Of a DNA stretch of 44,576 nucleotides, positions 17,143 to 24,373 are shown in pieces. The stretch's first letter is position 1. The number at the start of each line of letters is the position of its first letter. The notes below the pieces were generated by a model. That model was not told where the DNA came from. It saw nothing but the letters and a program-made list of their open reading frames with translations, and ran no database searches. The position numbers and the translations under genes are program-made. The stretch is from an uncultured Clostridia bacterium (GTDB taxonomy: Bacteria > Bacillota > Clostridia > TANB77 > CAG-508), in the NCBI GenBank assembly GCA_944389655.1, contig CALXND010000006.1, positions 1 to 44,576 on the forward strand, read 5' to 3'.

Positions 17143-17722
17143 AAAATATATTTTTATAACTGGAAAGTCTGAGTCTGGAAAAAGTATGATTTCTGAATAT
17201 ATCTCAAAAAAATATAAAGGAGCAATACATATAAAAATGCGAGATATAATAAAAGAAATGTATAAAGAATATGATACAAAATTATCATATGAAGAATGGC
17301 AAGAAGAATTAGAAAACAATCAAAGAGAATTTTTTTGGAAAACATATATAAATATGGCTAATAAGATTGCCAAAGGACATAATTTAATCGTTATGGATAC
17401 TTTGCGAAAAAAAGAAACATTAGAAGTAATTAATAAACTAGCTGGTAACAATATAATGCTATTATATATTGATGCTAAGCTTGAATCTAGAGTTAATAGA
17501 GAATATAATAGATTAAATAAAGAAGATAATATTAGCTATGAGCAAATTAAATTAAATACATTAAAAAAAGATAAGGAAAAAGAACAATATGGCTTAATTC
17601 AAATCCTAAATTATATAAAAGAAGGTAAAATGAAACATGGTTATATTATATATAATAACGGAACAATAGAAGATTTTAAAAAGAGTATTGATGATAAAAT
17701 AGAAATATTTTTAGGAGATTAA
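17129..17722 (+). CDS. P-loop nucleotide kinase-like protein (cargo gene 6)
   Basis: A 197-residue P-loop kinase. Walker A is GKSESGKS at residues 12-19, followed by IHIKMRDIIKEMY, then LIVMDTL (Walker B-like) and RVNREYNRLNKED (LID-like). It ends YIIYNNGTIEDFKKSID, like the C-terminus of NMP or dephospho-CoA kinases. It is clearly a paralogue of residues 267-495 of the preceding gene, with the same motif order but a shorter LID and C-terminal region. The two genes overlap by 14 bases, so the tandem pair likely arose by duplication and may form a heterodimer or act in two consecutive phosphorylation steps. The phosphate acceptor is unknown. Confidence 0.78.
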   Translation: MKEDKKYIFITGKSESGKSMISEYISKKYKGAIHIKMRDIIKEMYKEYDTKLSYEEWQEELENNQREFFWKTYINMANKIAKGHNLIVMDTLRKKETLEVINKLAGNNIMLLYIDAKLESRVNREYNRLNKEDNISYEQIKLNTLKKDKEKEQYGLIQILNYIKEGKMKHGYIIYNNGTIEDFKKSIDDKIEIFLGD

Positions 17723-17723
17723 T

Positions 17724-18434
17724 ATGTTTAATATTATAAAAATTGATGAATTAAATGTATGTGATTCATATAAAGAAAATATAATGATATTTTATAAAGA
17801 AATAAAAAATATATTAAAAGACAAATTGATGTTATTTATGGTTACAGGAAGCGTAGGTATAGGAAAGATACATGATGGTTGGAGTGATATAGATATATTA
17901 ATAGTAACTAAATCTTATATAATTGATGATATAAAAAAAATTCAAGAAGTAATAAGAAGATTATCTGATATAAAAATAGGTACAACTATTTATTCACAAA
18001 AAGAATTTGAAAGTAACATGATTGATGGTAAAACTATGTATTCACTATTAAACTTATATCGTAATAATTTACATTTAAATTATTATAATACAGATTTGAA
18101 AATACCAGCAGTAACTTTAGACATGATGAAACAAAAACATCTAGCACTATTACCTGATTATGTGCATAAATTAAAAAGATTAGTATATATAAATAAATAT
18201 GACAAAAAAACGATAATCAAAACAATGAATTTAATTATGAAAATATATGTAGTACAGAAGAATATTATTCCAAAAGAATATAAAGATGTATTTAGCAAGT
18301 TTTCATATTTATATAATTTTAAAGAATTTGATATTTTAAAAGAATTAAATTTAAATGATATATCAAAAGAATTTGAGGACTATTTAAAAAAATTTATTGA
18401 ATTTATTTCAAATAATAAATTACTGATAGCATAA
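17724..18434 (+). CDS. Pol-beta-type nucleotidyltransferase (cargo gene 7)
   Basis: A 236-residue protein with the minimal nucleotidyltransferase signature: G42-S43 in VTGSVGIG, then SDIDILI with D55 and D57 as metal ligands. After the catalytic domain come TTIYSQKEF and a helical C-terminal half rich in Lys and Tyr (HKLKRLVYINKYDKKT). The architecture resembles aminoglycoside or other small-molecule nucleotidyltransferases, which transfer AMP or another NMP to a hydroxyl or phosphate. MNT toxin-antitoxin enzymes are smaller, and no HEPN partner is present. It starts one base after the stop of the preceding kinase gene, with TAGGAG upstream of ATG. Confidence 0.78.
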   Translation: MFNIIKIDELNVCDSYKENIMIFYKEIKNILKDKLMLFMVTGSVGIGKIHDGWSDIDILIVTKSYIIDDIKKIQEVIRRLSDIKIGTTIYSQKEFESNMIDGKTMYSLLNLYRNNLHLNYYNTDLKIPAVTLDMMKQKHLALLPDYVHKLKRLVYINKYDKKTIIKTMNLIMKIYVVQKNIIPKEYKDVFSKFSYLYNFKEFDILKELNLNDISKEFEDYLKKFIEFISNNKLLIA

Positions 18435-18457
18435 AAAACATATAAGAAAGAAGAATT

Positions 18458-19135
18458 ATGAATATTTTTGTATCAACCTATAATAATAATAAAAAAGTAT
18501 ATAAATTGGATGTAAATAGTAGAGGAGTAATTAGTGTAATAAAAGAAGTAACAATGAATAACTACATATCTTACATTTATAGATTTCACTCTAAAATTGC
18601 TATCGCTTTAAAAAAGTCATCTGAAGAAAATAAAGCAGGTATTGCACTATTAAATAAAAATTTAGAATGTGAATATGAGTACAAAAATGATAGTTCATAT
18701 ACACACATCTATATTGATAAAAAATATATAATTGCAGCTAGCTATCATGACAGCAATATATTGATAATAAATCAGAGAAATAAGCAAAATAATTTAATAA
18801 AAATAGAAAAATCAAAAATACATAATGTTGGAAAATTATTTAAAGAACTTTATTATGCTGTTGATCTTGCACAAAGTAAAATATATATATTTAAAATAAA
18901 TGGAATTAAGTATGAATTACAGAATGAAATAATATTAGATAAACAAGAACAACCAAGACATTTAATATGCTATAAAAGAAATATATACATTTTATGCGAA
19001 AATACCTCGAAGATAATAAATTTTGAATACAAAGATGGGAAATTTATATGTGTCCAAGAAATTACTACACTTAATTTAAAGGATAGAATTATAAATATGT
19101 CATCAGCAAAAAGAAAGAAAAAATTTATTTGTTAA
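18458..19135 (+). pseudogene. Lactonase-like beta-propeller protein, C-terminally truncated (cargo gene 8)
   Basis: A 225-residue protein resembling the first part of the YbhE-type 6-phosphogluconolactonase / cytochrome-like propeller family (PF10282). Repeated blades are visible: THIYIDKKYIIAASYHDSN, then HNVGKLF...YYAVDLAQSKIYIF, and QPRHLICYKRNIYILCEN. Full-length members are about 340 residues; this one ends within a blade after QEITTLNLKDRI and a run of lysines (KRKKKFIC). A shift to the next frame leads into a different gene fragment, so the 3' end has been lost by deletion or frameshift. It starts 23 bases after the nucleotidyltransferase gene. If still made, it is probably inactive; the intact ancestor would have hydrolysed a lactone. 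Confidence 0.6.
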
Positions 19136-19136
19136 A

Positions 19137-19329
19137 AGAAGTAATATTTATGCAATTCTTATGAAATTAATAGAAAAACTACCCAAAAGTTATAGATATA
19201 GGGCAATTGATAAAATAGAGGAATATGCTGAAATAATAGATGAAGAAAATTCAGCATATATGGAAAAATATTATGAAGCTCGGATTTAAAGATGCAATAA
19301 AACTTATAACACAATGCCAAAATAAGTAA
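19137..19329 (+). pseudogene. Remnant of a small element protein (DUF6809-like)
   Basis: Shifting frame after the propeller stop gives a continuous segment containing MKLIEKLPKSYRYRA, IDKIEEYAEIIDEENSAY and, after one further shift near 19281, GFKDAIKLITQC followed by a stop. It resembles the C-terminal half of DUF6809-like proteins, which are often found beside site-specific recombinase genes in clostridial elements. It has two frame changes and no start of its own with an RBS. The resemblance is from memory and moderate. Confidence 0.4.
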
Positions 19330-19354
19330 AATTAAAACAAAATACATACTAAAA

Positions 19355-19398
19355 AATAAGAATATTATCAAAAATAAAGATAATATTCTTATTTTTTT
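19355..19398 (+). terminator. Terminator of the cargo operon
   Basis: AATAAGAATATTATC (19355-19369) pairs perfectly with GATAATATTCTTATT (19379-19393), and the right arm runs into a T-run (19392-19398). A standard intrinsic terminator closing the 12160-19135 operon. Confidence 0.85.
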
Positions 19399-19787
19399 GA
19401 AAAATTTTAAATTTTTTATAAAAATGAGAAAAATTAGACCTTTTATGGACTTTTATAAGTAGATATATGTAAAAAATACAGTCAGCAATAACAAAAATTT
19501 AAAAAAATATCAAAAAATGACATGTTTCTAAAATTTTATGAACTTATATATAGAGATATGAAATAAGTGAAATAAAAAAGTAGAGTAAAAACTCTATAAG
19601 TTTTGTCATGCATAAAAAGTGTTAGTAAAAAATTGCAAATAAAATTAACTGGCAATTAGTAAGAAAATTGAAAGAGATTCAGAAGTATCTGAATATAAAA
19701 TATAACTTTCCAAAAAAAGTATTTAAATATCTTTTGTAATAAAAAGAAGATTTGTACATAGTTATTTATTATGAGGTGAGACAAGAT
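19399..19787. other. AT-rich gap before the recombinase module
   Basis: No gene seen in about 390 bases. Two imperfect direct repeats of the form TTTTATG-ACTT-TATA...AGATATATG occur near 19440-19468 and 19535-19561, and a small hairpin TAGAGT/ACTCTA lies near 19582. These could be binding sites for a recombinase or regulator; I see no clear promoter consensus. Confidence 0.35.
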
Positions 19788-19934
19788 ATGGAGACTAAAA
19801 ATAAAATAGAATCTACAAATGATAATGCAAACAATTCTGAACTAAAGTTTTCTGTTAAGTTCAAAGAAGATGGAGAAAGTTTTCAAAGTATAATGGAGAA
19901 AATCTTGATAAACAAGATAAATAAAAACACTTAA
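19788..19934 (+). CDS. TnpW-like small transposon protein
   Basis: A 48-residue protein (start METKNKIEST). A polar N-terminus is followed by LKFSVKFKEDGESFQSIMEKILINKI, which fits the end of TnpW-type small proteins encoded just before TnpX/TndX serine recombinases in clostridial transposons (a strand region, then a helix). Its role there is not established. I chose ATG 19788 because GAGGTGAG lies just before it; a longer in-frame start at 19752 lacks an RBS. It is followed after 69 bases by the first recombinase gene. Confidence 0.6.
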   Translation: METKNKIESTNDNANNSELKFSVKFKEDGESFQSIMEKILINKINKNT

Positions 19935-20003
19935 AACTATTGAAATAGAACTTATTCAGAGTTATAACACATATATGGTGTTTATAATAGTTAGGAGGCT
20001 ACT

Positions 20004-21644
20004 TTGAACATAGAAAAAAATATAGAATATAGTGTGGCAATTTATATTCGTTTAAGTAAAGAGGATGGTGATAAAGAAGAAAGCGAAAGTGTTACTAATC
20101 AAAGAAAAATTTTGAGAGCTTTTGCAGAAGAAAATCATTATAGAATTTATGACGAATATGTAGATGATGGATATACTGGTACAAACTTTAATAGACCAGA
20201 TTTTAAAAGGATGATAAATGATATAGAGAATAAAAAAGTAAACATGGTCATTACAAAAAGTTTATCAAGATTAGGAAGAGATTATATTGAAACTGGTAGG
20301 TACATAGAAAAATATTTCCCTGAAAATAATATTAGGTATATAGCTGTATTAGATGACGTGGATACTTTTCTTGATAAAAACTGTGATACAGTTGCATTAA
20401 AAAATATTTTTAATGATTTTTTTGCAAAAGAAACTTCTAAAAATGTAAAGAGAACAAAAAACAAAAAGAAAAAGGAAGGATTCTATTACATTACATATGC
20501 ACCTTTTGGATATAAAAAAGTAAGTAAATCTGGAAGAATTGAAATAGACGAGGTACAATCAAAAATAGTAAGAATGATATTTGATTTATTTATTGGAGGT
20601 AAAGGTACATATCAAATTGCTAAAGAATTGAACAATTTAAAAATAAATCCACCAGGTTTACAAATGAAAATGGCAAATGTATTGAAAAATACAACAGATA
20701 CTACAAATAAGTGGAGTCATAATACTGTTAGAAGAATTTTAGAAAATAAAAGTTATATTGGAAATTGTGTGCAAAATAAAACTAAAAAAATTAGTTATAA
20801 AAGTAAAAAAATAATTTCGTTATCTGAAGAAGAACATACTATTACAGAAAATCATCATGAGGCAATAATTGATTTAGATAAGTTTAATCTAGTACAGAAA
20901 ATACTAGCAAATCATAAGAATGATAAAGTGCGAGACACCGATGTTTTATTAAAAGGAATATTATATTGTAGCCATTGCAATAATAAATTAGTTATTAGGA
21001 CAAAAACAGATAAAACAAAAAGTGGAGAAAAAATAAGAAGATATATATACTGCCAAACTGCAAATAAAGAATTTTCAAACAAAAAATGTTATAAGAAGTA
21101 TATTAATTATGATAAATTTGAAAAGGAGACTTTGGATAAAATAACAGAAATATTAAATATGTACATAAATTCAAATGCTTTCAAAAATGAAGATGCTTTA
21201 AAAAAATTATTAGAATCGCAAGAAAGCAAATATACTATTGATAATAAAATAAAGAAATTAAATAAAGATTTAGAAAATATAAATAAAAAAATAAGCATGG
21301 CATATAGTGATAGACTAAATGGAATATTAGAAGAGCAAGACTTTAAACTATTTTCTGCAGGACTAATTAATGAAAGAAAAAGAATTGAAAGCTTAACTTA
21401 TGAATTAAAGAATCAAATAAAAGATTTCAGTGAAAATAAGATGAGTGAAACCATTAAATTTGATATGAAAAAAATAATAGAGAATCTTTTAAAAAATAAA
21501 TTATATACAAAGGAAGTGTTGAATCAATTAGTTAATAGAATAGAAGTAGATAAAAACAATAATGTAATAATATATTTTAATTTCCACGAATTAAATTGCA
21601 TGAAGGATGTGATAGAAAATGTCAAACAAGCAGTTAATTTATAA
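20004..21644 (+). CDS. Large serine recombinase 1
   Basis: A 546-residue large serine recombinase of the TndX/TnpX type. The resolvase domain carries the nucleophile S18 in YIRLSKEDGD, plus SVTNQRKIL, YVDDGYTGTNFNRP and the arginines in SLSRLGRDYIETGRY. A recombinase domain follows (APFGYKK...RRILENKSYIGN), then a zinc-ribbon (CSHCNNKLVIR...KKCYKKYINY) and a coiled-coil-rich C-terminus (RIESLTYELKNQI). It starts at TTG 20004 with TTAGGAGG six bases upstream. It catalyses strand exchange at attachment sites and is the best candidate for integration and excision of this element. It appears intact. Its end overlaps the second recombinase gene by 26 bases, so they are co-translated. Confidence 0.93.
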   Translation: MNIEKNIEYSVAIYIRLSKEDGDKEESESVTNQRKILRAFAEENHYRIYDEYVDDGYTGTNFNRPDFKRMINDIENKKVNMVITKSLSRLGRDYIETGRYIEKYFPENNIRYIAVLDDVDTFLDKNCDTVALKNIFNDFFAKETSKNVKRTKNKKKKEGFYYITYAPFGYKKVSKSGRIEIDEVQSKIVRMIFDLFIGGKGTYQIAKELNNLKINPPGLQMKMANVLKNTTDTTNKWSHNTVRRILENKSYIGNCVQNKTKKISYKSKKIISLSEEEHTITENHHEAIIDLDKFNLVQKILANHKNDKVRDTDVLLKGILYCSHCNNKLVIRTKTDKTKSGEKIRRYIYCQTANKEFSNKKCYKKYINYDKFEKETLDKITEILNMYINSNAFKNEDALKKLLESQESKYTIDNKIKKLNKDLENINKKISMAYSDRLNGILEEQDFKLFSAGLINERKRIESLTYELKNQIKDFSENKMSETIKFDMKKIIENLLKNKLYTKEVLNQLVNRIEVDKNNNVIIYFNFHELNCMKDVIENVKQAVNL

Positions 21645-23001
21645 TGTAGGAATGTATTTAAGGTTAAGTAAAGAAGATGGAGATGGGGAAAGCGAAAGTA
21701 TTACAAACCAAAGAAAAATAATTAAAGAATATATTGACAAACATTATAATATGAATTTGTACGATGAATATGTAGATGATGGATATAGTGGAGCTAATTT
21801 TAATAGACCAAATTTTAGAAGAATGATTTCAGATGTTGAAAATAAAAAAATAAATATGATTATAACTAAAAATCTTGCTAGATTTGGAAGAGATTATATA
21901 GAAACAGGTTATTACATAGAAAAACTTTTTCCAGACTATAATGTCAGATATATTGCTATTTTAGATGATGTAGATAATTTCGTAGATAGTATAAGCAACG
22001 ACTTCATGCCAATTAAATCTGTGATAAATGAAAAACATTGCAAGGACACATCAATCGCAGTAAAAAAGAGCAAAAGAAGAAAGATGAAAGATGGATTTTA
22101 TGCTTGTACAATACCACCTTTTGGATATAAAAAGGATCCTGAAAATCAAGGAAAGCTTATAATAGATGAAGGAAGTTCCAAAACAGTAAAAAAAATATTT
22201 GAGTTAAAAGAAAACGGATATACAATAAATCAAATAGTAGATTATCTAGGCGAAAATAATTACATGACACCTGCAGAGTATATGAAAATAAAAGGGCTTG
22301 AAAACATAGATAATAAGGATATATGGAAAGCAAGTTCTGTAAAAAGAATTTTATGTAACAAAGTTTATCTAGGCTATTGTTTAAGAGGAAAAACACAAAA
22401 AATAAGTTATAAATCTAATAATAGAATTTATGTAAAAAGAAGTGACTATATTTGTATTAAGAATTCACATGAAGCTATAATAGATGAAGAAACTTTTGCT
22501 AATGTACATAATAATAGTAAATATGGATTAATTGGAATCACAAAAGATTATAAATATCTTCTTAAAGATTTAATTTATTGCAGAGAATGTGGGAAAAAAC
22601 TTATTTTTAAGAAACGAAGAAATGATGCAGAAGTATATTGCAGACAAAATGCAGAAAATAATAAGTTATGTTCTAATAATTGTAAAATAAAATATTCTAA
22701 TTTAGAAAACAAAACATTTTTTTATTTAGAAGAAATGTATAGAATGTATTTGAATTCTTCAAAAGCTAAGGACAAGTTATATAAAGATATTATTATAGAT
22801 AAAATTAAGAATATAGAAAGTAACAAAAAACAATTAGAAAGAGAAATTTCATCTATAAGTTTTAAAATATCAAATTTATATAATAAGAGATTATCAGAAG
22901 AAATTAATGAAAAAAATTATAAGGAACAATATGAAGAATTATCTAATTATCGAAAAAAACTACAATGTGAAATTAATAATATTGAAGAAAAACTTCGGTG
23001 A
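21619..23001 (+). CDS. Large serine recombinase 2, C-terminal frameshift
   Basis: A 460-residue paralogue of recombinase 1. S17 in YLRLSKEDGD is the nucleophile; it has SITNQRKII, YVDDGYSGANFNRP, LARFGRDYIETGYY, a recombinase domain (PPFGYKKDPENQGK) and a zinc ribbon (CRECGKKLIFKKR...CSNNCKIKYSN). The frame stops at 23001 after IEEKLR. A one-base shift near 22990, in a run of five A residues, opens a frame to 23176 encoding GEERNKLDSLSHRNEILNKL and ISIRELIDKIEIYK, which matches the expected end of such a protein. So the original was about 518 residues and this copy has lost its last 60. The catalytic part is intact, so partial function is possible. Its ATG lies within the end of recombinase 1. 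Confidence 0.85.
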   Translation: MSNKQLIYNVGMYLRLSKEDGDGESESITNQRKIIKEYIDKHYNMNLYDEYVDDGYSGANFNRPNFRRMISDVENKKINMIITKNLARFGRDYIETGYYIEKLFPDYNVRYIAILDDVDNFVDSISNDFMPIKSVINEKHCKDTSIAVKKSKRRKMKDGFYACTIPPFGYKKDPENQGKLIIDEGSSKTVKKIFELKENGYTINQIVDYLGENNYMTPAEYMKIKGLENIDNKDIWKASSVKRILCNKVYLGYCLRGKTQKISYKSNNRIYVKRSDYICIKNSHEAIIDEETFANVHNNSKYGLIGITKDYKYLLKDLIYCRECGKKLIFKKRRNDAEVYCRQNAENNKLCSNNCKIKYSNLENKTFFYLEEMYRMYLNSSKAKDKLYKDIIIDKIKNIESNKKQLEREISSISFKISNLYNKRLSEEINEKNYKEQYEELSNYRKKLQCEINNIEEKLR

Positions 23002-23227
23002 AGAAAGAAACAAATTAGATTCTTTAAGTCATAGAAACGAAATATTAAATAAATTGAAGAAGATTGAGCAGAAAGATTTTAATAATATAAGTATTAGAGA
23101 ATTGATAGATAAAATAGAAATTTATAAAACAGATATAGATATACAATTTAAATTTTCTAAATTAGAACAAACATAATTTAAATAAGTAAATGGCTATAAA
23201 AATAGTCGAAAAAAATTTAAAAATTTA

Positions 23228-23270
23228 GTGTCTGAATTGTACTGGATAAGACTGTACTGTGGCAATGGCA
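23228..23270 (+). other. Right attachment junction (attR) and terminal inverted repeat
   Basis: Element sequence GTGTCTGAATTGTAC (23228-23242) is the inverted counterpart of 10754-10768 (13 of 15 positions). After TGGATAAGACTGT comes AC (23256-23257), then dacF sequence TGTGGCAATGGCAG. The inferred circular junction would contain CTGT-AC-AG, a short palindrome; the inferred empty site reads GACTGC-AC-TGTGGC. Confidence 0.8.
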
Positions 23271-24038
23271 GAATATTTATGTGGTAGTCAAGAAGCATTT
23301 GTACAAAAAATGAACGAAAAAGCAAAAGAGCTTGGAATGAATGACACAACATTCAAGAATTGTCATGGAATAGACGAGGATGGCCATGTAACATCAGCTT
23401 ATGATATAGCACTAATGTCAAGAGAACTTTTAAATAATCATCCTAGTATTTTAAATTACACGACAATCTGGATGGATACTTTAAGAGATGGGCAATCTGA
23501 ACTTGTAAATACAAATAAATTAATTAGAAACTATAAAGGAGCTACAGGCTTAAAAACAGGGTCTACATCAGTAGCACTTTACAATTTGTCAGCAAGTGCA
23601 ACCAGGGACGGCTTGTCATTAATAGCTGTAATTATGAAAGCACCATCAACAAAAATACGTTTTTCAGAAACACAAAAATTATTAGATTATGGATTTAGCA
23701 ATTATGAATATAAAGATTTAGGAACAAAAGGAGCAGTACTTACAGAAGCTAATATAACAAAAGGTGTAAATTCAACTGTAAATCTCATATTAGAAAGTGA
23801 TGTAGGTATATTAATAAAAAAAGGTGAAGATAAAAATATAAATCAAACTATAAACATGCAAGAAGATATCATAGCGCCAATAACCGCAGGACAAAAAGTA
23901 GGAGAAATTATATATACATTGAATGGCGAAGAAATAGGAAGAACAAATATAGTGACAGAGAAAAGCGTTGAAAAGAAAACATTCTTTAGCATAGCTTCAT
24001 ATGTATACCAAAAATGGTTTACAATGCTAAGAACTTAG
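23256..24038 (+). pseudogene. dacF: D-alanyl-D-alanine carboxypeptidase, C-terminal part
   Basis: This is the continuation of the gene begun at 10274. The reading frame resumes with VAMAEYLCGS, the usual continuation after SAND in this family, then GMNDTTFKNCHGIDEDGHVTSAYD in two steps. The KTG motif is in GLKTGST (residue 259 of the restored protein). The C-terminal beta-rich domain and an amphipathic tail (FFSIASYVYQKWF) that would bind the membrane follow. There is no RBS before the first possible start (GTG 23259), and without SxxK it would be inactive. It can only work if the element is excised or if a second intact copy exists. The frame itself is clean, with no decay visible after the interruption. 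Confidence 0.9.
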
Positions 24039-24061
24039 AAAATATAAATTTAGTATTTTCA

Positions 24062-24135
24062 TATAATAAAGTTTAATGGTTTTACTTTATTGGGAACCTA
24101 ATAAAATGTATATTTTTCAAATTTTTTTGTCGCTT
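24062..24135 (+). repeat. Intergenic nested-hairpin repeat, divergent copy
   Basis: TTTAATGGTTTTACT near 24073 resembles the outer 5' arm of the repeat at 4978-5095. GTATATTTTTCAAATTTTTT near 24108-24127 matches the loop of that copy. A hairpin TTATTGGGAACCTAATAA lies between them. The 3' outer arm is missing. It lies between the end of dacF and the promoter of the following gene. Confidence 0.45.
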
Positions 24136-24229
24136 GTTGCCTTAAAATGATATAATCAGATTTAAAAAATAGTAAATTTTTTAAACCTGAACGTTTCTCC
24201 AATCTGCACTCGTCTTCAAAAAATAAACA

Positions 24230-24258
24230 TTGAAAATTTTATCAAACTATGCTAAGAT
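24230..24258 (+). promoter_or_regulatory. Promoter of the GT-C membrane protein gene
   Basis: TTGAAA at 24230-24235, a 17-base spacer and TAAGAT at 24253-24258. A 10-bp perfect hairpin (CTGTTAATTA/TAATTAACAG, 24272-24303) lies in the leader between promoter and start. Confidence 0.5.
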
Positions 24259-24373
24259 TAAAAATGCAAGAACTGTTAATTAGAAATAAATTTTAATTAA
24301 CAGACATGCATAAAAGAATGGTACAAGAAATATTTAATTATATTAACAGACTAATTAGTTTAAGGAGAAAAAA

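Larger units (their letters stand above)
10753..23257. mobile_element. 12.5-kb integrative element within dacF, serine-recombinase type
   Basis: The element splits a carboxypeptidase gene and has one copy of the AC core at each junction. Its contents in order are a terminator hairpin, a ribbon-helix-helix-like protein, a non-coding region with a possible origin of transfer, a cargo operon (12160-19135), a TnpW-like small gene and two large serine recombinases. Imperfect inverted repeats (13 of 15 positions) lie at 10754-10768 and 23228-23242. Excision at AC would restore dacF in frame. I see no relaxase, coupling protein or conjugation gene, so it is at most mobilisable by another element. 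The layout, with recombinases at the right end after a TnpW-like gene, resembles TndX/TnpX-type clostridial transposons. Confidence 0.88.

Noticed and set aside
13394..18434. Aminoglycoside resistance island
   Set aside because: The APH-like kinase and nucleotidyltransferase are in an operon with SDR, GalT-like and nucleotide-kinase genes, which suggests metabolism; no specific resistance enzyme motif seen.
17724..18434. MNT/HEPN toxin-antitoxin pair
   Set aside because: The nucleotidyltransferase is larger than MNT proteins and no HEPN gene is adjacent.
23259..24038. Independent gene starting at GTG 23259
   Set aside because: There is no RBS and the protein lacks the SxxK and SxN motifs; it is the displaced end of the carboxypeptidase gene.
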